A stretch of 64,000 bases of DNA from Salinilacihabitans rarus (GTDB taxonomy: Archaea > Halobacteriota > Halobacteria > Halobacteriales > Natrialbaceae), in assembly GCF_024296665.1 (NCBI RefSeq), contig NZ_CP100762.1:1054001-1118000 (forward strand), read 5' to 3'. Each line of letters begins with the position of its first letter. Position 1 is the stretch's first letter. The position numbers were made by a program, and so were the translations under genes. The notes below the pieces were generated by a model. The model had not been told where the DNA came from. It did no database searches and saw only the letters and a list, made by a program, of their open reading frames with translations. Of the stretch, positions 32,246-41,712 are shown in pieces.

Positions 32246-33502
32246 TCACGCCCGGTCGAGGCGGACGATGCGGTCGTCGCGGTCCTGCGGGAAGTCACCG
32301 CCCACGCGGGCGCGGCCGTCGCGGTTCGACGTCAGGAGGTAGAGCGCGCCGTCGGGGCCGACCGCGACGTGCCGGAGGCGGCCGAACTCGCCGACGTAGT
32401 AGGGCACCGAGACGGCCGTGTAGCGGTCGTCGAGCCAGTCGGCGTCGTGGACGGTCGCGACCTCCGCGTCCGGGAGGTCGTCGGCCGCCGCGGCGTCGTC
32501 GAGGAGCGCGACGGCGAACAGCGTCTCGGAGGCCAGCCCCGCGACGAGGAGGCGGCCGTTCCACTCGGGGATCGGGCCGTCGTAGCGGGCGATGCCGGAC
32601 GGCGCCCACGTCGTCTCCGGCCCGGTGTTGACCAGCGGCGGGACGAACGCCTCGTGGGCGTCGTAGCCGTCGTACTCGGGGTCGTCCGGCCCGCCGCGGG
32701 CGACGTCCCAGCCGTAGTTCCCGCCGGAGCGCAGGAGGGACACCTCGTCACGGGCGTCCGGGCCGTGCTCGGCCACGAACGCGGTGCCGTCCGGCGCGAA
32801 CGCGAGGCCCTGCGGATTGCGGTGGCCGACCGTGAACAGCCGGGGGTCGCCGTCCGGGAACGGCGGGCCGGGGGCCGCGGGGTCGCCATCGGGGGTTAGC
32901 CGCAGGACCGACCCCGAAAGCGAGTCCGGGTCCCGCGCCGCGTCGGGGTCCTCGGCGTCGCCGGTCAGCACCCAGAGGTCGCCGTCGGGACCGACCCGGA
33001 GCCGGCCGCCGTTGTGAGTCCGCGCCGCCGGAATCCCCTCGACGATCGGGTCGATCTCCTCGCGGTCGCGGTCGTAGCGCACCACCCGGTTGCGGCGCTC
33101 GCCGTCCTCGGCGGTGTAGTAGACGTAGAGTGCCGGCGGCTCCGGGTAGTCGGGGTGGGCCGCGACGCCCAGCGTCCCGCCCTCGCCCGGGGCCGTCCGC
33201 TCCGGCAGGTCAGCGCCCGCGAGCGCGACCTCGCCGTCGCCGGCCGCGAGGCCCGCGCCGTCGACCAGCGACTCGCGGTCGAACCGGCGGACGCCGCCGT
33301 CGCGTTCGGTGACGAAGGCGTCGTCGCCGGCGACCGCGAGGTCCCACGGAATCTCGAGGTCGGAGACGACCGTCGTCGGGGCGACCCCGTCGGGCGGGTC
33401 GGCGGCCTCGTCGGGTCGAGCGTCGAGGAGACAGCCGGCGACCCCGGCGGTCAGGGCGGCGGCCGTCGCGCGGAGGAGTCGGCGGCGGTCGAGAGGGGGC
33501 AC
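32246..33502 (-). CDS. PQQ-dependent aldose/sugar dehydrogenase-like lipoprotein
   Basis: A 418-residue six-bladed beta-propeller of the soluble glucose/sorbosone dehydrogenase (GdhB/Hhip) family. The N terminus DRRRLLRATAAALTAGVAGC is a Tat signal with lipobox, so it acts outside the cytoplasm. Family landmarks: LEIPWDLAV, the catalytic-type histidine in RTHNGGRLRVGPDGDLWV, VGHRNPQGLAFAPDG, GGNYGWDVARGG and the final PQDRDDRIVRL. Such enzymes oxidise aldoses with pyrroloquinoline quinone; no PQQ biosynthesis gene is in the window. Its neighbour is the cytoplasmic glucose dehydrogenase/gfcR pair, suggesting linked roles in sugar oxidation. Confidence 0.85.
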   Translation of the reverse strand: MPPLDRRRLLRATAAALTAGVAGCLLDARPDEAADPPDGVAPTTVVSDLEIPWDLAVAGDDAFVTERDGGVRRFDRESLVDGAGLAAGDGEVALAGADLPERTAPGEGGTLGVAAHPDYPEPPALYVYYTAEDGERRNRVVRYDRDREEIDPIVEGIPAARTHNGGRLRVGPDGDLWVLTGDAEDPDAARDPDSLSGSVLRLTPDGDPAAPGPPFPDGDPRLFTVGHRNPQGLAFAPDGTAFVAEHGPDARDEVSLLRSGGNYGWDVARGGPDDPEYDGYDAHEAFVPPLVNTGPETTWAPSGIARYDGPIPEWNGRLLVAGLASETLFAVALLDDAAAADDLPDAEVATVHDADWLDDRYTAVSVPYYVGEFGRLRHVAVGPDGALYLLTSNRDGRARVGGDFPQDRDDRIVRLDRA

Positions 33503-33580
33503 GGGTCGGGGTGTCGGATGGGGTCGGGCGCGGACGGGCGGTCGGGGTGGTCCGGCCTCGCGGCCGCGCCGCTCGATTCC

Positions 33581-34219
33581 TCACTCCTCCTCGCTGACGG
33601 TGATGACCTGCAGCAGCGAGTAGACGGGGACGCCCTCGAGTTCTTCGAGGCCCTGCTTGTCCGCCAGCACGACGCACGCGAGGGGGTCGCCGCCCTGATC
33701 GCGGATCGCCGCGATCGTCTCGCGCATCGTCGTCCCGCTGGTGATGGTGTCGTCGACGATGTAACACTCGCGGCCGCGGATGCCGGCGAAGTTCCGCGAG
33801 AACGTGCCGCCGAGGTCCTCGATGTCGCCTTCCTCCCACTGGTGCTTGCGGGGGGCGTACGTCCCGAGGTCGGTCCCGAGTTCGCGGGCGATGAGCGTCG
33901 CCAGCGGCGAACCGGCCTTCTCGATTCCGATGGTGAGGTCGACGTCCTCGCCGTGTTTCGCCAGCAGGTCGGCCATCGCGGTGGCGACGGCGCTCATCCG
34001 CTTCGAGTCCCGGCCGATCGCCGACCAGTCGACGTGGATGTCGGAGGGGCCGCCGCTCGTCGTCGTGCGGTCCGGCTGTCTGGTCGCGGTGCCGCTGCGC
34101 TCGACGAGCCAGCTTGCGGTCTCCCGGGAGACGTTCAACTCGTCGGCGATCTCGCCCTTCGAGAGGCCGCGCTCGGCCAGTTCGGCCGCGCTCTCGATCA
34201 GGTCGTCGACGTTTTTCAT
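33581..34219 (-). CDS. gfcR: GfcR-type transcriptional regulator (PRTase-like)
   Basis: A 212-residue protein joining an N-terminal helix-turn-helix (about 1-45, with KGEIADELNVSRETASWLVE) to an orotate-phosphoribosyltransferase-like domain whose PRPP motif ECYIVDDTITSGTT is at 151-164. In Haloferax the homologue GfcR activates glucose- and fructose-degradation genes rather than making nucleotides. The ATG overlaps the stop of glucose dehydrogenase (ATGA), so both are made from one message. This gives a regulator co-expressed with one of its pathway genes. Confidence 0.88.
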   Translation of the reverse strand: MKNVDDLIESAAELAERGLSKGEIADELNVSRETASWLVERSGTATRQPDRTTTSGGPSDIHVDWSAIGRDSKRMSAVATAMADLLAKHGEDVDLTIGIEKAGSPLATLIARELGTDLGTYAPRKHQWEEGDIEDLGGTFSRNFAGIRGRECYIVDDTITSGTTMRETIAAIRDQGGDPLACVVLADKQGLEELEGVPVYSLLQVITVSEEE

Positions 34220-35283
34220 GTGCGGTCGAATTCGACCGCCGTTTTTATAGTCGTATCGTCGTCGACGAACGCCGCCTCGAAATTCTCGATGTCGTAGACG
34301 CCGGTGATCAGGTCGTCGAGGAACGGCGCCGGAAGCTGGGAGAGCGTATCGACCGCGCTCGCGAAGTGCCCGCGGTGGGAGTTGACGCTGCCGATCAGCG
34401 CCTTGTTGTGCAGGACGAACTCCTCGTGGAGCGTGCCGCCGTCGATCTCGAACTCCCACGGGCCGGGGACGCCCAGCAAGGCGCCGACGCCGTTGGGCGC
34501 GAGCGCTTCGATGGTCTCGAAGGCGTGTTTCGCGTAGCCGGTCGCCTCGTAGACGAAGTCCATCGGCTCGTAGGCGTCGGCAACCTCGGAGACGGGCGTC
34601 TCGCGGGAGTCGACGTACGTCGCGCCGAGGGACTCGATGACGTCGATGGTCGGGTCGGGGCGGTCGCGCCGGCCGAGACAGTAGGTGCGGTCGTAGCCGT
34701 GGACCGCCTCGAGCATCGCGAGGGTCAGCAGGCCGAGCGAGCCGTTGCCGAGCACCAGCGCCGACTCGGGGTGCCACTCGAACGCCGACCGGGCGGCGTA
34801 GGCGTGTTCGAACGCCTTCTCGGAGATGCTGATCGGCTCGACGAGAAAACCCAGCGGCGCCAGGTCCTCGGGGATCGACACGAGGTACTCCGCGGGGCTG
34901 GTGAAGTACTCGGCCATGAAGCCGTGGTCGCCGACGATGCCGCGCTCGACGTACTCGCCCTCGGGCGCCATATCGGGTTCGCCGCGCTCGAAGTACTCGT
35001 TGGTCCCGTTCGGCGGCCGTCTGACGGTGGGGACGACGACCTCGCCGGCCTCGAGGTCGGTCCCGTTGGGGTCCTCGACGACGCCGACGGCCTCGTGGCC
35101 CAACACGAGGTGGTCCTCGCCATCGGGGACGTCCCCGTGGCCGCCCGCGATGACCTCGTGGTCGGTGCCGTCGACGCCGACGCGGAGCGTCCGCACGAGG
35201 GCCTCCCCCGTATCCGGTTCCGGGACGGGCTTCTCGACGATTTCGGGGCCACCAGCCCCCGGTGTCACTGCGATCGCTCTCAT
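34216..35283 (-). CDS. gdh: Glucose 1-dehydrogenase, medium-chain zinc type
   Basis: NAD(P)-dependent glucose dehydrogenase of 355 residues, first step of the semi-phosphorylative Entner-Doudoroff pathway. The catalytic-zinc region has VGVDGTDHEVIAGGHGD and GHEAVGVV; unlike many alcohol dehydrogenases the family has Asp in place of the first zinc cysteine, as here. The Rossmann motif is LVLGNGSLGLLTLAML and cofactor-selecting residues follow (CLGRRDRPDP). It starts MRAIAVTPG, with a purine-rich GGTGGA shortly before. A TATA-like box and a palindrome lie upstream. Confidence 0.92.
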   Translation of the reverse strand: MRAIAVTPGAGGPEIVEKPVPEPDTGEALVRTLRVGVDGTDHEVIAGGHGDVPDGEDHLVLGHEAVGVVEDPNGTDLEAGEVVVPTVRRPPNGTNEYFERGEPDMAPEGEYVERGIVGDHGFMAEYFTSPAEYLVSIPEDLAPLGFLVEPISISEKAFEHAYAARSAFEWHPESALVLGNGSLGLLTLAMLEAVHGYDRTYCLGRRDRPDPTIDVIESLGATYVDSRETPVSEVADAYEPMDFVYEATGYAKHAFETIEALAPNGVGALLGVPGPWEFEIDGGTLHEEFVLHNKALIGSVNSHRGHFASAVDTLSQLPAPFLDDLITGVYDIENFEAAFVDDDTTIKTAVEFDRT

Positions 35284-35312
35284 GGCTCCACCTTCGCCCC
35301 CGATTCCTAAAA

Positions 35313-35342
35313 ATTTATTCTCACGCGAGTAAACACACTCGC
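35313..35342 (-). promoter_or_regulatory. gdh-gfcR promoter with inverted repeat
   Basis: On the minus strand the AT-rich AATAAATTT element (35311-35319) lies about 30 nt from the gdh ATG. Directly upstream GCGAGT (35325-35330) and ACTCGC (35337-35342) form a perfect inverted repeat with a six-base spacer. The position next to the TATA/BRE is right for a GfcR or TrmB-type site. Confidence 0.5.
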
Positions 35343-35517
35343 CGTTCGTCCGGCGACCCTCGACCGGCCGGAGGCCCGGACCGCCCACGTCCCGTACCGC
35401 CGCGCCGGGGAGCCCCGTCGAGGTGGACGTGGAACGCTGGCGCTTCGAGGAGTGATCGCGCCCGGCCTACCTGCGCCATCGGAAACGGTTATCCCGCGGG
35501 TCGCCCGTATTCCCGCC

Positions 35518-36768
35518 ATGGAGCGATACGATCTCGTCTACCGGCTCTACGACGAGTTCGACACGAAGACCCTGCGGGAGTACCAGGAGTTCGTCGACGT
35601 CTTCCCCGCCATCGACTCGCGGGTCGCACTGGAGCACTGGCAGACGGCCAGCGAGGAACTCGAGGAGCGAAAGGAGGAGATCCGCGACGCCTTCGCGGCC
35701 GGCGAGACGTTCGCCGAAGTGGCCGCGCGGGCGACCCGCGATCAGGCGTTCGCGGCGCTTGACCTCGAGGCGAAGTACGGCCGGCCGGTGAACGTGCTCG
35801 TCCTCGACGTCGACGAGACGCTGCGGTCGGCCGGCGGCACCGACAACGAGATTCCCCGGGACACGCTGCACGTGCTCACCGAGTTCCACGAGGCGGGGGT
35901 GCCGATCGTCATCTGTACCGGCCAGACCCTGGAGAACGTCAAAGGGTTCGCCATTCAGGGGCTGGGCAGCGAGATCGTCCACTCCGGTGAGCTGTCGATC
36001 GTCTACGAGGCCGGGACGGGCGTGTTCACGCCGGGTCACGGCGCCGACACGAAGCAGTTGCTCTACGAGGACCTCGACGCGGAGATCCGCGACGTCTTCG
36101 ACGACGTCCGCGCGCGCGTGCTCCCGGAGGCCCCCGAGGACCTCCGGCGGGGCTGTCACCTCCAGGGCAACGAGTTCAACGTGACGATGAAGCCCAACTA
36201 CGAGACGGGCTCCGCACGCGCCCGCGAGATCATCGACGACGCGCTCGTCTACCTGCTCGACCTGCTCGCGGACGCCGTCGCGGCGGCCGTCGACGCCGAC
36301 GGCGACGGCGACGACGCCGTCGCGTGGACCCGCGCGTTCTACGCCGAGGGCGACCCCGAGATCCGGGCGGTGCTCGAACGCGAGGGCACCTACCCCGACG
36401 TCGACGTGGACGGGATTCCCGAGGAACTGCGATCGCTCCTCGAACGGATCGACGTCGCCTACTACGAGGCCGACGCGGCAGAGATCGGCAGTCTGGAACT
36501 GAACAAGGTCGTCGGCGTCGAACGCGCGCTCGACGTACTCGGCGTCGAGGACCCGTTCGCGCTCGTGATGGGCGACTCGAAGAGCGACCTGCGGGTGATG
36601 CGGTGGGTCGCGGAGAACGACGCGGGGATCGCCGCCGCGCCGGAGCACGCCTCGCGGGAGACGCTGGACCACGTCATCCGGTCGGACGAACTCGTCTTCG
36701 ACCGGGGCAAGAGCGTCGACGTCCTGCGGACGGTCTACGCGCTCAACCGGTTCGCGAGGCTCGGCTGA
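35518..36768 (+). CDS. HAD-superfamily hydrolase, large haloarchaeal form
   Basis: A 416-residue protein. An N-terminal helical region of about 90 residues (YDLVYRLYDEFDTKTLREYQ) precedes a HAD phosphatase core: motif I VLDVDETLRSAGG, motif II near VICTGQTLENVKG, motif III lysine in ELNKVVGVERALDVLG, motif IV VMGDSKSDLRVM. A cap-like segment with HLQGNEFNVTMKPNYETG lies between. The DxDET motif has the two aspartates needed for catalysis. Cof- or phosphomannomutase/SPP-like HADs share this order, so a sugar phosphate is a possible substrate, but this is not certain. TATA-like TTATCC is about 28 nt upstream. Confidence 0.8.
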   Translation: MERYDLVYRLYDEFDTKTLREYQEFVDVFPAIDSRVALEHWQTASEELEERKEEIRDAFAAGETFAEVAARATRDQAFAALDLEAKYGRPVNVLVLDVDETLRSAGGTDNEIPRDTLHVLTEFHEAGVPIVICTGQTLENVKGFAIQGLGSEIVHSGELSIVYEAGTGVFTPGHGADTKQLLYEDLDAEIRDVFDDVRARVLPEAPEDLRRGCHLQGNEFNVTMKPNYETGSARAREIIDDALVYLLDLLADAVAAAVDADGDGDDAVAWTRAFYAEGDPEIRAVLEREGTYPDVDVDGIPEELRSLLERIDVAYYEADAAEIGSLELNKVVGVERALDVLGVEDPFALVMGDSKSDLRVMRWVAENDAGIAAAPEHASRETLDHVIRSDELVFDRGKSVDVLRTVYALNRFARLG

Positions 36769-36804
36769 ACCGCCCGGATAAACGACCGGAACACACAAGC
36801 CCCG

Positions 36805-36865
36805 CGGTGAACCGACTCGGCGCCGAATCCCCGTGAGCACGATCCGAGCGAAACGCGGTTCACCG
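36805..36865. promoter_or_regulatory. Pair of palindromic CGGTGAACCG/CGGTTCACCG sites
   Basis: CGGTGAACCG (36805-36814) and its reverse complement CGGTTCACCG (36856-36865) are 51 bp apart, close to five helical turns. Each is itself a CGGT-N2-ACCG palindrome. They lie between the HAD gene and the HTH_10 gene. A third copy is at 27519-27528. Confidence 0.4.
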
Positions 36866-36943
36866 GGGTCGCAGACCTCTCACGATTTTCACCGGCGCGA
36901 TCCCTGCGCACCGTCATCGAGTCGGACCGGCAGCCACCTCACC

Positions 36944-37036
36944 ATGACGCCACACAGCACGCACCCGATCGACGCCGGACGGATCGTCCGCGAGCGAACC
37001 GACGACGCTCCCGAACCGGGAGGTAAACGCCGATGA
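36944..37036 (+). CDS. Possible 30-residue ORF coupled to the HTH_10 gene
   Basis: ATG at 36944 opens MTPHSTHPIDAGRIVRERTD, ending KRR, with its TGA overlapping the ATG of the regulator at 37033 (ATGA). The overlap type matches genuine coupled genes nearby. The peptide is polar with no known motif. It could be a leader peptide, or chance. Confidence 0.3.
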   Translation: MTPHSTHPIDAGRIVRERTDDAPEPGGKRR

Positions 37037-37713
37037 CGACCGTCGCCGAGATCGCGGTCCCCGCCGAGGAGTTCGCGCTGGCGGAGACGTTCGAGGCGAT
37101 TCCCGACCTCGAGGTACAGGTCAAAAGCGTCGTCGCCGAAGGCCCCTTGCAGACGATGCCGCTCGTCTGGATAGCCGGCTGCGACGTCGAGCGCCTCGAA
37201 GGCCGCCTCGAGGACGACCCCACGGTCGAGGAGTTCACCCGGTTGCTCGAGAACCCCGGCGAGGGGGAGTGGCTCTACCGGCTCCAGTACGGGCCGGCCG
37301 TCACCGACCGCTGCGGGGTCGTCTTCGACCACGACGGGACGGTCCTCGACGCACAGGGGTCCGCGAGGCGGTGGACGCTCCGACTGCTGTTCCCGGACCG
37401 CAAACTCCTGTCGAGCGCCGTCGACGAACTCGAGGGCCGCGGAATGCACATCGACGTCAAGCGGATGGTCGAGGCGGGACGCGAGGCCGACGACCTCGAG
37501 GCGACCGCCGCGCTGACCGACGCCCAGGAGGAGGCGATCACCGAGGCCTACCGCCGGGGCTACTACGACGTCCCGCGGCGGATCTCGCTCGAAGAACTGG
37601 CGGCGGAACTCGACATCTCCCACCAGGCGCTCTCCGAGCGGTTGCGGCGGGCGAACAAGGTGCTCGCCGGCGAACAGCTCGACGAGCCCCCGTCCCGCGT
37701 GGTCGACGGCTGA
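37033..37713 (+). CDS. Bacterio-opsin-activator-type HTH (HTH_10) regulator
   Basis: A 226-residue regulator of the haloarchaeal Bat family. The N-terminal sensor-like domain (about 1-150, VAEIAVPAEEFALAETFEAI) is followed by HTH_10: LTDAQEEAITEAYRRGYYDV and then LAAELDISHQALSERLRRAN. It is a clear paralogue of the protein at 58653-59333, which starts STIAELTIPADEFALAGTLD. It is 58 bp upstream of the KD(P)G-aldolase-like gene, which has its own TATA box, so it may control that gene or the sugar genes around it. Ligand unknown. Confidence 0.85.
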   Translation: MTTVAEIAVPAEEFALAETFEAIPDLEVQVKSVVAEGPLQTMPLVWIAGCDVERLEGRLEDDPTVEEFTRLLENPGEGEWLYRLQYGPAVTDRCGVVFDHDGTVLDAQGSARRWTLRLLFPDRKLLSSAVDELEGRGMHIDVKRMVEAGREADDLEATAALTDAQEEAITEAYRRGYYDVPRRISLEELAAELDISHQALSERLRRANKVLAGEQLDEPPSRVVDG

Positions 37714-37740
37714 GCGCCGCGGCTGCCGGGATCGCGGCAT

Positions 37741-37746
37741 TTTATA
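37741..37746 (+). promoter_or_regulatory. TATA box of the aldolase gene
   Basis: TTTATA lies 25-30 nt upstream of the ATG at 37771, giving the aldolase a leaderless promoter separate from the regulator. Confidence 0.55.
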
Positions 37747-37770
37747 CCCGCGCCGGTCGGAGCCACGGAC

Positions 37771-38682
37771 ATGGCCCACCACGACCCCGGCACGGACGAT
37801 CCGCTGTCGATCCACGGCGTCGTCCCGCCGACCGTCACCGCGTTCCACGAGGACGAGTCCGTCGACTACGAGACGACCGCGGCCCACGCTCGCTTCGTCG
37901 TCGACCGGGGTGCCCACGGCGTCTTCCCGCTGGGCACCAACGGCGAGTTCCCGCTCTTGACGCCCGACGAGCGCGAGGGCGTCGTCGAGGCCGTCGTCGA
38001 GGAGGTCGGCGGCGAGGTGCCAGTCATCGCCGGCGTCGGCGCGGCCAGCACGCGCGAGACCGTCGCCCACGCCGAACACGCCGAGCGCGTCGGCGCCGAC
38101 GGCGTCGTCGTCGTCACCCCCTACTACTACCCGCTCGACCACGACGCCTACCTCGACCACTACGAGCGCGTCGCGGCCGCGGTCGACCTCCCGGTCTACG
38201 TCTACCACATCCCGAGCAAGACGGGCAACTCGATCCCCCTGTCGACGCTCGACGACCTCGCCGCGATCGACAACCTCGTCGGTCTCAAGGATTCGAGCAA
38301 GGACGTCCCGTGGCTCGCGCAGGCGGTCGACGCCCACCCCGAACTCACCTTCCTCGCCGGGTCGGACTCGCTTGTGTTTACCGGCCTCGAAATCGGCTGT
38401 TCCGGCGCTGTCAGCGCCGTCGCGAACGTCGTCCCCGAACTCGTCGTCGACTGCTACGAGGCCTACGACGCGGGCGAGGAGGAACGCGCCCGCGACCTCC
38501 AGCACACGATCTACGGCGTCCGCGACGCGCTGAAGACCGGCGGCGCGTACATGTCCGGCGTGAAGACCGCGCTGCGCCTGCGCGAGTTCGACGCCGGGCC
38601 GCTGCGTCGCCCGCTGCGGCTGAAAGACGAGGAGAGCGCCGCGGAGATGCGCGAGCGGTTCGAGGACCTCGACGTGCTCTGA
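37771..38682 (+). CDS. kdgA: KD(P)G aldolase / dihydrodipicolinate synthase family enzyme
   Basis: Class I aldolase of 303 residues in the DHDPS/NAL family. The Schiff-base lysine is in LVGLKDSSKD, the catalytic tyrosine in YVYHIPSKTGNS, and the substrate-carboxylate loop is FPLGTNGEFPLL. In haloarchaea members of this family act as 2-keto-3-deoxy-(6-phospho)gluconate aldolase; others make dihydrodipicolinate. The location near gdh and gfcR favours the sugar-acid aldolase, the lyase step of the Entner-Doudoroff route. The first ten residues are a polar extension. The symbol is therefore tentative. Confidence 0.72.
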   Translation: MAHHDPGTDDPLSIHGVVPPTVTAFHEDESVDYETTAAHARFVVDRGAHGVFPLGTNGEFPLLTPDEREGVVEAVVEEVGGEVPVIAGVGAASTRETVAHAEHAERVGADGVVVVTPYYYPLDHDAYLDHYERVAAAVDLPVYVYHIPSKTGNSIPLSTLDDLAAIDNLVGLKDSSKDVPWLAQAVDAHPELTFLAGSDSLVFTGLEIGCSGAVSAVANVVPELVVDCYEAYDAGEEERARDLQHTIYGVRDALKTGGAYMSGVKTALRLREFDAGPLRRPLRLKDEESAAEMRERFEDLDVL

Positions 38683-38737
38683 GGTCCGTCAGGAACGTTT
38701 AGGGAGGTTTTTTGCCGCCCGCGTCGCAGGCCGTGGT

Positions 38738-39862
<1,125 letters not shown>

Positions 39863-39910
39863 CCGCCCGCGATCGAAGTCGCTATCCGCCCCGCGCCCCT
39901 CTCGTCGTCC

Positions 39911-40450
39911 GTGACCGAGTACGACGCCGTCGTATACGACCTCGACGGGACGCTCGTCGACCTCGACGTCGACTGGGCCGCGACCGCCCGCGACGTCCGC
40001 GAGGTGTACCGCGCCGCGGGCGTCGAACCGCCGGGCGACGGCCTCTGGGACCTGCTCGCGGCCGCACCCGAGGCGGGACTGGGCGAGGAGGTCGAGGCGA
40101 CGATCGCCGCACGCGAGCGCGAGGGGGCGCGGACCTCGCCCCGACTGCCCCGCGCGGACGAACTGCTCGCCCTGTCGGTCCCGGCGGGGGTCTGTTCGCT
40201 CAACTGCGAGGCGGCCTGCCGGATCGCCCTCGACCGACACGACCTGCTGTCGACCGTCGACGTCGTCGTCGGCCGCGACACCGTCACCACGCGCAAACCC
40301 CACCCGGAGCCGCTGATCGAGGCGGTCACCAGACTCGGGGCGCGGCCGGAGCGGGCGCTGTTCGTCGGGGACTCGGCGCGCGACGAGGAGACGGCACAGC
40401 GAGCGGGGACCGACTTCGAGTACGTCGACGGCGAGCCGTCGGGCTACTGA
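39911..40450 (+). CDS. HAD-superfamily hydrolase, phosphoglycolate-phosphatase-like
   Basis: A 179-residue HAD phosphatase. Motif I VVYDLDGTLVDLDVDW, a short cap, motif II-like SVPAGVCSLNCE, motif III lysine in TTRKPHPEPLIEA, motif IV LFVGDSARDEETAQRAG. The sequence begins at a GTG; no ATG is available nearby. It follows the acyl-CoA dehydrogenase by 48 bp and its 3' end overlaps that of the small membrane protein on the other strand. Substrate unknown. Confidence 0.82.
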   Translation: MTEYDAVVYDLDGTLVDLDVDWAATARDVREVYRAAGVEPPGDGLWDLLAAAPEAGLGEEVEATIAAREREGARTSPRLPRADELLALSVPAGVCSLNCEAACRIALDRHDLLSTVDVVVGRDTVTTRKPHPEPLIEAVTRLGARPERALFVGDSARDEETAQRAGTDFEYVDGEPSGY

Positions 40451-40680
40451 TCCTGCGCGTACTTCGCGTACGCGAACACGCAGACGGCGACGACGAGCCA
40501 GACGGCGGCGCCGACGCGGACCGCGAACTCGACGCGGGCACCCCACGTCGGGAGGGTAACGGCCGTCGACGCGAGCGCGATCGCGGGCGCGCCGACGAGG
40601 ATGGTGGCGACGAACGTCACCTGCATCACCCACCCGTAGTCGACGCCGTCCGGATTCGTCGTCTCGACGGGTTCGGGCAC
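40444..40680 (-). CDS. Small two-helix membrane protein (DUF5822)
   Basis: A 78-residue protein starting at a GTG: VPEPVETTNPDGVDYGWVMQ, then two membrane helices (about 19-40 and 49-72). The motif TTNPDGVDYGWVMQVTF is typical of the haloarchaeal DUF5822 family. A TATA-like TTTATTA 23-30 nt upstream of the GTG on the minus strand supports this non-ATG, leaderless start over the longer open frame that runs into panB. Divergent from panB. Function unknown. Confidence 0.78.
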   Translation of the reverse strand: MPEPVETTNPDGVDYGWVMQVTFVATILVGAPAIALASTAVTLPTWGARVEFAVRVGAAVWLVVAVCVFAYAKYAQDQ

Positions 40681-40768
40681 GTTCGAGGGTTCCGATGCGG
40701 CAGTAATAAACGCCGCGGGTGGCGCGCGAGAACGACGACGTTTACTTGTCAGGAACGGAAGTGAGGGT

Positions 40769-41581
40769 ATGCCCACCGTCCGGGACCTGCGAGCGAAGGC
40801 GGGCGAGGAACCGATCACGATGTTGACGGCCTACGACGCGCCGACGGCGGCGATCGTCGACGAGGTCGGCGTGGACGTCGTGCTGGTCGGCGACAGCGTC
40901 GGTAACACGACCCTCGGCTACGAGACGACGCTGCCGGTCACCGTCGAGGACACCGCCAGACACGTCGGCGCCGTCGCGCGTGCGACCGAGGAGGCGCTGG
41001 TCGTCGCCGACATGCCGTTCCTCTCGTTCGGCGTCGACGAGCGCGAGAGTCTGGAGAACGCCGGCCGGATGCTCAAAGAGGAGGGCGCGGACGCGGTCAA
41101 ACTCGAGAGCGGCCCGCACACGGTCGAGTTGACCGAGAAGATGGTCAACCTCGGGATTCCGGTGATGGCCCACCTCGGGCTCACCCCCCAGCACGTCAAC
41201 CAGTACGGCGGCTACCCCCGGCAGGGGACCGACCCGGAGGCCGCCGAGCGGATCGTCGACCTCGCCGAAGCCCACGAGGAGGCGGGCGCGTTCTCGCTCG
41301 TCCTCGAACACGTGCCCTCGAACCTCGCGCGCGAGGTGACCGAGACCATCGACGTCCCGACGATCGGGATCGGCGCGGGCCCCGACTGCGACGGCCAGGT
41401 GCTCGTCTTCCACGACGCCGTCGGCCTGAGCGAGTGGAGCCCCTCGTTCTCGAAGCAGTTCGGCGACGTCCGCGGCGAGATGCTCTCCGCGGTCGAGTCC
41501 TACGTCGAGGCCGTCGAGGAGGGCTCGTTCCCCGCGGCGGAGCACAGCCACGAGGAGGCGGACCTCGACGAACTCTACTGA
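40769..41581 (+). CDS. panB: 3-methyl-2-oxobutanoate hydroxymethyltransferase (PanB)
   Basis: PanB of 270 residues, which makes ketopantoate for pantothenate and coenzyme A. The barrel motifs are complete: MLTAYDAPTA, VVLVGDSVGNTTLGYETTLP (metal-binding Asp), VVADMPFLSF, VKLESG, PVMAHLGLTPQHVNQYGGY and IGIGAGPDCDGQVLVFHD with the catalytic glutamate region just before. TATA-like GTTTACTT is about 27 nt upstream of the ATG. Coenzyme A supply fits the nearby acyl-CoA dehydrogenase, but no operon is formed. Confidence 0.95.
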   Translation: MPTVRDLRAKAGEEPITMLTAYDAPTAAIVDEVGVDVVLVGDSVGNTTLGYETTLPVTVEDTARHVGAVARATEEALVVADMPFLSFGVDERESLENAGRMLKEEGADAVKLESGPHTVELTEKMVNLGIPVMAHLGLTPQHVNQYGGYPRQGTDPEAAERIVDLAEAHEEAGAFSLVLEHVPSNLAREVTETIDVPTIGIGAGPDCDGQVLVFHDAVGLSEWSPSFSKQFGDVRGEMLSAVESYVEAVEEGSFPAAEHSHEEADLDELY

Positions 41582-41712
41582 GGCGACCGGGCGGCCGGGC
41601 GTGTCCGCCCCGGTCCCGACCGGAACGCGGCGAGACGTGAAGGCGCGTCGCTTGCAGGCCGCAGGTTCCCGTCGGCGGTCGTCGATGGATTCGAGCGAGG
41701 TCCCCCATCGAC

